Source: Saccoglossus kowalevskii (lineage: Eukaryota; Hemichordata; Enteropneusta; Harrimaniidae). From it: a stretch of 12,490 nt of DNA. The stretch spans positions 207,733 through 220,222 of the forward strand of contig NW_003112473.1 in NCBI RefSeq assembly GCF_000003605.2, written 5' to 3'. This document shows, in pieces, positions 6,998 through 12,490 of the stretch. Under the pieces are notes generated by a model that worked only from the letters and a program-made list of their open reading frames with translations, was not told the origin of the DNA and did no database searches. The stretch's first letter is position 1. Every line of letters starts with the position of its first letter. The translations under genes and the position numbers were made by a program.

Positions 6998-8381
6998 TGG
7001 TAACTGAATATCAGATGACATGCAAGTCATCTCTGTCAGATCGTTATCCGACTGTGTCGGGGTACTAATGGCTGATTCATCCTCATCAGATGCATCGTAC
7101 ATGGCACTTTCATTTACTATTTGCGCATTAACCTCGTGAATGGTATCAGACAAACGATCAACATCATGCTGATGTCTATCGATATCTCCAGCACTGGCTG
7201 GTAAAGGCGTGTCTGAAATACCTTGCGAGAAAATCTCACGACTAAACGGATCTGGGGCTTTAGCTTGCCTTACCCCTGCCTCACTAGAAGACAGTGCAAG
7301 CTCATTGTCATAAGCACTTACTGCTGCGCTCCTATGCAATCCCTCGATGGCTTCGTTCACTGCCATCTGTGGGTTTACAGTCCTCAACCCGTCAGCCACA
7401 TTCTCGCGTACATAATAGTCAATATCATCACTATCGTATCCACTACTGGTGGACATATCTTCACAGGGCTTGAGCAAATTTCGATGAGCAGTGCGAGTCC
7501 TCCCGCCCTTATCAGGTCTAATGACATAAACAGGGAGACCTTCAAGTTTGTTTACCACCTGATGGGGTGTATCTTCCCACCAGTCGGCAATCTGATTCTT
7601 GCCCCGAAGATTAACATTCTTTATCAACACTAGATCGTTTGTGTGCAGGGTTTCATTCGGTATAATCTTAGCATGATCATAACGACGCTTATTACTGGCT
7701 TGTGACTTTCTATTAGCCAGAATAGCGATCTGCCTAGCCTTTTCTATTCGTTGTTCCAAATCATGTATGTATTTGGAGGTAGATACAATTGGTCTCTGAT
7801 CATTGGGATAAACGTTTAGTCACACATCCAATGCAGTACGAGCCTCCCTTCCAAACATAAGCCTGGATGGTGAAAAACCTGTGGTATCGTGACATGTACA
7901 ATTGTATGCATGGACCAATGCGGGAACGTATGCTTTCCAATTGGCTTTCTTGTCATTTTCTAGCATACCCAACATGTTCAACAATGTACGATTCATCCTC
8001 TCACACTGCCCGTTTCCAATAGGATGGTAGGGCGTAGTACGGGACTTCTCAAAGCCCAACAATTGGCAGAGTTCGCACACCACTTTTGATTCAAAGTTAC
8101 AACCCTGGTCTGAATGTAGACGCTCAGGGACCCCATAGTGAACTATGAACCCCTCGTACAAATGTTTGGCAGTAGTTTTAGCGGTCTGATTTCGAGTCAG
8201 AATCGCCATAGCAAATTTGGTGAAGTGATCGGTGAGCACTAATATGTTAGCAATGCCCCCTTTCGACTCCTCCAATGACAAAAAGTCCATAGCAACCAGT
8301 TCTAATGGTTGTGTGGTCGTAATAGGTACCATATCAGCTCGAATCTTAAAGCCTGCTGGTTATTTCCTCCGAGTACAACGT

Positions 8382-10430
8382 TTACAAATTCGCACATAAT
8401 TCCACATAATTCGCACATAATTTGCTTTCCATACGCGGCCAGTAGAACCGAGATCGCAACGTTTCAAGAGTACGATCACATCCAAAGTGTCCCATCTGAT
8501 CATGCCCTCCAGCCATAGCGATCTTACGATGACTGGAGGGCAATACCAACTGAAAACATTTCTTATCCAAACTATCATATCTAGTTCGGTATAAAACGTT
8601 GTCCCTAAAACATAGTTTATCCATCTCGCGTAAAGCTGATAATACCAGTGGTGTCTCTTTCCCTTTCTGACGATTATCAGGACGTGTTCCGATTCGCCTC
8701 CAATGGATTAGTCGCGATATAACAGGATCGTGTTTCTGCAATTCAGCCCAATCTTGAGGAGACACTGAGATGAGAGATGACTCATCAGGGTACTCTGGCG
8801 GAGATATGAACTCCTTAGGTATAGCTGTAGCCATGTGTGCAATGGCCTCTACCCAAGGTGTCTCGTCGGACAAAAGATGACCCTGGCCAATCGCACGGAT
8901 CTCGGCAGAACCGAGTTCTGCGGTAGCGTCAAAGCGGTTATCTTGTTCATTTAGTGCAGCTGGCCTCGGACGCGGCCGTCTGGACAGCACATCAGCTTCT
9001 GCGTTATTGCGTCCAGGGCGGTAACAAATGGTCATGTTGTAGTTTGACAGTGCTGCCCACCACCGGTGACCAGTAGCATCGAGTTTAGCGGTAGTTGCTA
9101 CATAAGTCAATGGGTTGTTGTCGGTTAACACAACGGTCGTATTCCCATAACAGTAATCATGAAATTTCTCAGTCATCGCCCACTTAAGTGCCAAAAACTC
9201 CAGTTTATGGGCAGGGTAGTTGCGCTCACTGGGAGAAAAACTGCGACAAGCATATGCGACAGGTCTAAGTCTACTACCCTCACTGTCGTCCTGCAGTTGG
9301 TATAACGTGGCACCAAGGCCTTGCGTACTAGTGTCTGTGTGCAATTCAAAGGGTTTCGAATAATCGGCATATGCCAACACAGGCGGGTTACACAAGTGAC
9401 GCACGAGTGTGTCGAAAGCTTCTTGAGCTTCGTCGGTCCAATGAAACGGTGGTGGTAACGGCTTCTTTAATTTAGAACTTTTACAAGGTTGACCACCCGT
9501 TAGTTTGTACAAAGGCCGGGCAATAGCAGAATAGTTCGGTACAAAACGTCTATAGTAGCCTGCGAACCCCAAGATGGTGCAGGTCTCACGGACATTAGTA
9601 GGAGTGGGCCAATCACGCAATGCCTGGGTCTTATCAGGATCCATTTCTACCCCGTTGTCCGATACCACGTGGCCAAGATACTTAACGCGATTTCGGAAGA
9701 ACTTGCATTTTGAATGCTTTATTATCAGGTCGTTCTCCCTCAATCGCTTCAAAACCTTATCCAACCTCTCGACATGTTCCTCGAATGTTTCCGAAAACAC
9801 AACAACGTCATCAACAAATGCTTGACATATGCGATTGTTATAATCACCCAGGGCTCTCTCTACTGCTTGTTGACAGGTCGCGCCCGCGTTCATTAAGCCA
9901 AAGGGGGTGGATAAAAATTCATAAAAACCAAACGAAGTGGCAAAAGCAGTTTTGGGGATGTCTTCTTCTGCCATGGCTAACTGCCAATAACCGGATTTCA
10001 AATCGATGGTAGAAAACCATTTAGAACCGCGTAAGATGTCTAGGCCTTCCTCGATACGATAAGCGTCTGGTATAGTTTGACTATTGAGTCTTCTATAGTC
10101 AACACAAATTCGGGTAGTCCCGTCTTTCTTTTTGACTAAGACTAATGGTGACGACCATGGGCTGCTAGACTCCCTGTTGACGCCACTGTTCAACATATCA
10201 CGTAATTGTTGGCGCACCTCGTCATACAATGCAGGAGGTTCTCCGTGCATGCTGTTGTTCGTCACGTAAATTATCTTATGTGCTACATTTGTGCATCATC
10301 CCAAGTCGCTATCTGATTTTGAAAAGCTAACATGGTTATGTTGTAAAACCTCTTGCACAATCTGCATTTGTTCTTGCGACAACTGTGCATCGGTCATATA
10401 AATTTCAGTCCGCCTGCAGTCAAGACAGTC
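8382..10430 (-). pseudogene. pol: pol: reverse transcriptase and RNase H
   Basis: The enzyme copies the element RNA into DNA and removes the RNA strand. From 10265 the frame is open for 627 codons to the TAA at 8382-8384. RT motifs in order: PWSSPLVLVKKKDG and CVDYRRLN (fingers), STIDLKSGYWQ with the first catalytic Asp (about residue 88), FLSTPFGLMNAGATCQ, then FVDD with the two other Asp (152-153; F where Y is usual), and KYLGHVVS. The thumb/connection region has the typical LGFAGYYRRFVPNY. RNase H keeps all four acids: D311 (HTDTS), E356 (KLEFLALKWA), D382 (LTDNNPL) and D425 (AEADVLSR). The same frame continues upstream to about 10430 but has a TGA at 10296-10298, within a GATGAT microduplication. 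The protease linker joins from another frame. The RT-RNase H body itself is uninterrupted. Confidence 0.96.
8391..8422 (-). repeat. Imperfect tandem triplication (11+10+11 bp) at the integrase zinc-finger break
   Basis: The plus strand reads CGCACATAATT, CCACATAATT, CGCACATAATT in tandem. It sits exactly where the reading frame passes from the RT-RNase H frame to the integrase frame. The middle unit is 10 bp and so shifts the frame by one base. This matches the observed frame change, which makes slippage duplication the likely cause of the break. Confidence 0.8.
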
Positions 10431-10855
10431 TTAACAGGTGTGTCTTCTGCCGAGATAGCCTCTTCCCGATACGGTCGCGTCTCGATGGACTGTGCTGCTC
10501 TGGCAACCCCTACAACCTCACCAGGTCTGACGCGCACAGGTGACTCTGTTTCGTTAGTAAGGACAACCTGTGATCTTGAAGCACTGCATGCACAACTGAC
10601 CACAGTGACAATAGGCCGAAGTGACCAATCACGAACATTAACTCGTGATGAATCCGGTTCGATAACAGTCTCTACACTCACACCGGCAGGGCCAGATTTA
10701 AGTGAAACAGGGATGCATGCAACGGTACCTGGCAGTATAGTCAAAGGCCTAGCAACATTGGCCCTGACCCTACCCAGGTTACCCTGAGGACCCACGAAAG
10801 CGTATTTCGCCCTCATAGAACACAAAGCACGTCGAGCCACAGCACATGTATACAT
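10394..10855 (-). pseudogene. pol: pol: linker between protease and reverse transcriptase
   Basis: An open stretch of 153 codons in the frame between those of protease and RT. It reads like the beta-rich connector in metazoan Ty3/gypsy Pol proteins between retropepsin and RT: a glycine/valine-rich part (LGRVRANVARPLTILPGTV), a CIPVSLKSGPAG segment, an acidic part, then VVLTNETESPVRVRPGEVVG. No catalytic residues are expected here. It ends in TGA at 10394-10396. The RT frame becomes open from 10430, so the frame changes between 10394 and 10430. At the other end the frame change from protease lies near 10857-10880. Assignment rests on position and general character. Confidence 0.7.
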
Positions 10856-11313
10856 GCTCCATTGGCACGACTACGACCAAGATACGGACGGTCGTATAGT
10901 CCTAGCCAGTTAGTCCCAGCCGTGACAGGTAAGTCTGCGTTAATAATTGTGTCTTTTGCAACAACCGCCAAGAGAGTCTTAGTCGACGCGTCTCCAAACA
11001 TTTTACGTTCAAATGATACATCTACCTCTATGATCCCCTCATATTGGAGGTAATCATCAGTGACACCTAGTATATCAAGTGATTGGTCGAGAGACTAGTA
11101 GGGTACGTTGGAAAGGTGTTTGTGATAGAATGATAATGCAATTATGGTAACTTGGGATCCGGAATCAATCATCGCATTGCAGCGCACACCATTGACTGTG
11201 GCCGCAGCATAATATAGCTTCCCAAGGATTCGTTCGTTTATAGGATGTCCATTATGTCGGTCAATAAGTGCTTTGTTCGCCTTTCCCTTCCTTTTGTAGT
11301 TCTTTTGGGTCGG
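10856..11313 (-). pseudogene. pol: pol: retropepsin-type aspartic protease (interrupted)
   Basis: Retropepsin cuts the Gag-Pol polyprotein during particle maturation and works as a homodimer, each subunit giving one catalytic Asp. The minus strand encodes KLYYAAATVNGVRCNAMIDS, with Asp-Ser-Gly at 11158-11166, followed by GSQVTIIA: the usual beta-strand, catalytic D-S/T-G and hydrophobic run. Downstream, LLAVVAKDTIINADLPVTAG followed by TNWLG resembles the flap-to-C-terminal part, whose usual ending is G-T-N-x-L. A TAG at 11095-11097 lies between active site and flap, and the frame changes near 10860. The start is taken as the point just after the TAA at 11314-11316 in this frame; the frame is -1 relative to gag. 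DSG in place of DTG is an accepted family variant. Confidence 0.85.
11238..11313 (-). promoter_or_regulatory. gag-protease overlap, possible -1 frameshift zone
   Basis: Gag ends at TAA 11238-11240, while the protease frame is open from 11313, giving 76 bases of overlap in which protease is -1 relative to gag. Programmed -1 frameshifting is a known way for retroelements to make Gag-Pol. The zone is A/G-rich (AAAAGGAAGGGAAAGG near 11281-11296). I find no perfect X-XXY-YYZ heptamer in the gag frame and no obvious pseudoknot, so a mutational shift is equally possible. Confidence 0.35.
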
Positions 11314-11318
11314 TTAGG

Positions 11319-11411
11319 GCATTTGTACGATGAATGTGCCTCGTCCCCGCAATGGGAACATGGTAAACAACAGTCCTTAGACAGGTGGCCAACACCATGG
11401 CAATTATAGCA
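11319..11411 (-). other. gag: Two CCHC zinc knuckles of the nucleocapsid
   Basis: The gag frame encodes CYNCHGVGHLSKDC and CSHCGDEAHSSYKC, both exact C-x2-C-x4-H-x4-C, separated by three residues (CLP). This is the RNA-binding nucleocapsid module of retroelement Gag. A basic tail (RPKRTTKGRERRTK) follows, also typical of RNA-binding nucleocapsid. Confidence 0.97.
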
Positions 11412-12490
11412 TGTAGGTGGCGGTCTAACGTCCTCAGACTTTGGCTTCGTGATTGTGTTCGTATTTGATGTGGGTAGTGTATGCCCGTTGTTGGCACTAG
11501 CACTCTCCCGTTCTAGGTTTTGGGCCGTATTTGCCTCCAGGTTGTCCAGGTGCCGAGTCACATCGCTGTGGATCTGGACAATCTGTTTCGTCAGTGCAAG
11601 GAGCGCGCCCTTCATAGTATCCATGAGCGCAGCTGAGTCATCCTCTCTATCACCGCAATGTTTAGCCTGTGCACGTGCCTTCTTAGTCACGCCATGCCTA
11701 CTATCGCGTTCCGCGACTTTTCGTTCGGCCCGACGACATACCTAGCTGAGCTCGGCGAAAGTTGTGCAATTTTTAACCTCATGTTGTGCTCGGGCTTCTA
11801 CACGTTCATCTCTGAGAGAACCCCAGAACACTGATCGAAGCGCCTTGTCTACCAGGGAGTCTTCGATGCCCCCCTGTTCGCGAACGCAACCCAAAGCTAT
11901 TTCCAACCGGATCACGTACTGGGACACAGTCTCGTCTTTGCGCTGTGTACTCGCATAGAACGACTTCAGCAGAGCCGAGCCATTCTCAATCTCACCAAAC
12001 GTCGCCATGAACTTATCAATAAGCTCATCCAGCGTCACAGTATCACGCATCGTATTTATTAACTTAGCTGCGGTTCCTCGCAGCAAGCGTATGGCTGTTC
12101 GCAGCATGTAATCGTCGCTAACAGTAGGATCACAACGAAGCAGTTTCACTTCATAAATCCACGATGAAAAGTCAACGTCATCCTTTCGATCAGCATCTCC
12201 TGAAAAGGTAGGCAAACGAGGTGCCTGTAAAACAGTGTGAGGATTATGATCTCTCAGTCGTATCTTATCGCGGGTGGCAGGAATTTCATAATCGACAGGT
12301 TCATTGGGTGGCGTATGGGTGCATGACAGTTCTTTATGAATGTCAGCATCCTTTCATATAGCGCGCTCTAACTTTAGACGCATATCCCAAACCTCCTCGC
12401 ATTCACGTAATTGTTGTTGAAGACGCCGCACCTGGGTATACAGGTCGTCGGTATCAACCGCATCAACGTTACCTGGCAGATCATCGCATT

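Larger units (their letters stand above)
6785..8425 (-). pseudogene. pol: pol: integrase with GPY/F-like module and long C-terminal tail (interrupted)
   Basis: Integrase joins the element DNA to host DNA in the nucleus. The HH half of the zinc finger (GHDQMGH) is at the end of the RT-RNase H reading frame. The CC half (CKRC) sits one frame over at about 8372-8383. The core has D, D and E in AMDF, HSDQG and GQCERMN, with exactly 35 residues between the second D and the E. A C-terminal module follows (DLVLIKNVNLRGK ... LPVYVIRPD ... RTAHRNLLKPC), matching the GPY/F-type domain of metazoan Ty3/gypsy integrases; there is no chromodomain. A tail of about 225 residues, rich in Asp/Ser, ends at TGA 6785-6787. 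Breaks: frame change near 8400, TAA at 8360-8362 just after the zinc finger, TGA at 7820-7822 after the core. The frame is otherwise continuous from 8578 down to 6785. Confidence 0.92.
11238..12488 (-). pseudogene. gag: gag: PNMA/Ty3-type capsid and two-knuckle nucleocapsid (5' partial, interrupted)
   Basis: Gag assembles the particle shell and packages element RNA. One frame runs from the window edge to TAA at 11238-11240. The N-terminal part (12488-12357) is acidic, then heptad-like (LYTQVRRLQQQLRECEEV), suggesting a coiled coil; the start codon lies outside the window. A TGA sits at 12354-12356. The capsid follows: APRLPTFSGDAD, FSSWIYEVKLL, AIRLLRGTAAKLI, KFMATFGEIENGSALLKSFY and SQYVIRLEIALGCV, a pattern shared with vertebrate PNMA proteins and related gypsy Gag. 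A TAG at 11742-11744 lies after the capsid. A helical linker, a Ser/Asn/Thr-rich spacer and two CCHC knuckles finish the protein. The frame is otherwise intact, so two stops are the only breaks. Confidence 0.9.
4768..12490 (-). mobile_element. Degenerate Ty3/gypsy-type LTR retrotransposon, 5' end beyond the right edge
   Basis: The domain order on the minus strand, Gag (capsid, CCHC), retropepsin, RT, RNase H, integrase, then polypurine tract and LTR, is that of Ty3/gypsy elements; integrase lies after RNase H, which excludes Ty1/copia. The element is more GC-rich than its flanks. At least 7.7 kb is present, and the 5' LTR, primer-binding site and gag start lie beyond the window. The capsid is PNMA-like. 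The integrase ends in a GPY/F-like module without a chromodomain. Six in-frame stops and two or three frame changes show an inactive copy, although some could be sequencing errors. With no second LTR, neither target-site duplication nor insertion age can be judged. Confidence 0.93.

Noticed and set aside
7223-7633. 136-codon plus-strand open frame
   Set aside because: It is antisense to the integrase C-terminal region, which has clear homology motifs on the minus strand.
7820-7822. Programmed stop read-through to make the integrase tail
   Set aside because: Other stops and frame breaks elsewhere in the same element make simple decay more likely.
10353-10787. 144-codon plus-strand open frame
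   Set aside because: Antisense to the protease-RT linker, with low-complexity Thr/Ser content; a mirror of the real frame.
1-12490. CRISPR array, bacterial operon, rRNA or prophage features
   Set aside because: No spaced direct repeats, no Shine-Dalgarno-linked ORFs and no rRNA motifs. The window is eukaryotic in character.

Overview
The window is animal-type eukaryotic DNA and not bacterial. It has AT-rich non-coding flanks, a strong spliceosomal 3' splice-site sequence, an 84-bp tetranucleotide microsatellite, a fossil fragment that looks like a LINE, and one large degenerate LTR retrotransposon of the Ty3/gypsy (Metaviridae-type) superfamily. The host cannot be named from sequence alone. 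The PNMA-like Gag and the style of the integrase C-terminus fit elements of invertebrate metazoans and fishes, and a marine invertebrate is my guess.

Positions 1-4767 are host flank. The only host-gene signal I can support is near the left edge: a polypyrimidine tract and CAG at 271-287, then an open stretch that ends in TAA at 407-409 and overlaps an AATAAA. This could be a short terminal coding exon. Other contents are a (TTTA)21 microsatellite at 607-690, a decayed LINE-like coding fragment at about 1639-1891, a small hairpin at 2784-2833 and a 72-bp hairpin at 4166-4237 with 16-bp perfect arms. The rest is AT-rich sequence with no convincing gene.

Positions 4768-12490 are the retrotransposon, lying on the minus strand with its 5' end beyond the right edge. 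In element order (right to left) it holds: gag with an N-terminal coiled-coil-like segment, a PNMA/Ty3-type capsid and two CCHC zinc knuckles (12488 to 11238); a DSG retropepsin (about 11313 to 10856); a protease-RT linker (10855 to 10394); reverse transcriptase plus RNase H (about 10430 to 8382); integrase with HHCC, DD35E and a GPY/F-like domain plus a long tail carrying a duplicated RRS-x-R-V motif (about 8425 to 6785); a 1.1-kb internal 3' region; a polypurine tract (5674-5666); and a probable 3' LTR (5665 to about 4768).

All catalytic residues I looked for are still present (protease DSG, RT DD, RNase H DEDD, integrase DDE), but the reading frame is broken. There are in-frame stops at 12354-12356, 11742-11744, 11095-11097, 10296-10298, 8360-8362 and 7820-7822, and frame changes near 10860, 10400 and 8400. 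The gag-to-protease change is a -1 shift and may be natural. The copy as written cannot make a full Gag-Pol. I see no new multi-gene system. The observations most worth a second look are the duplicated motif in the integrase tail, the possible remnant of a third ORF, the GC-rich hairpin, the antisense ORF in the LTR and the candidate host exon.
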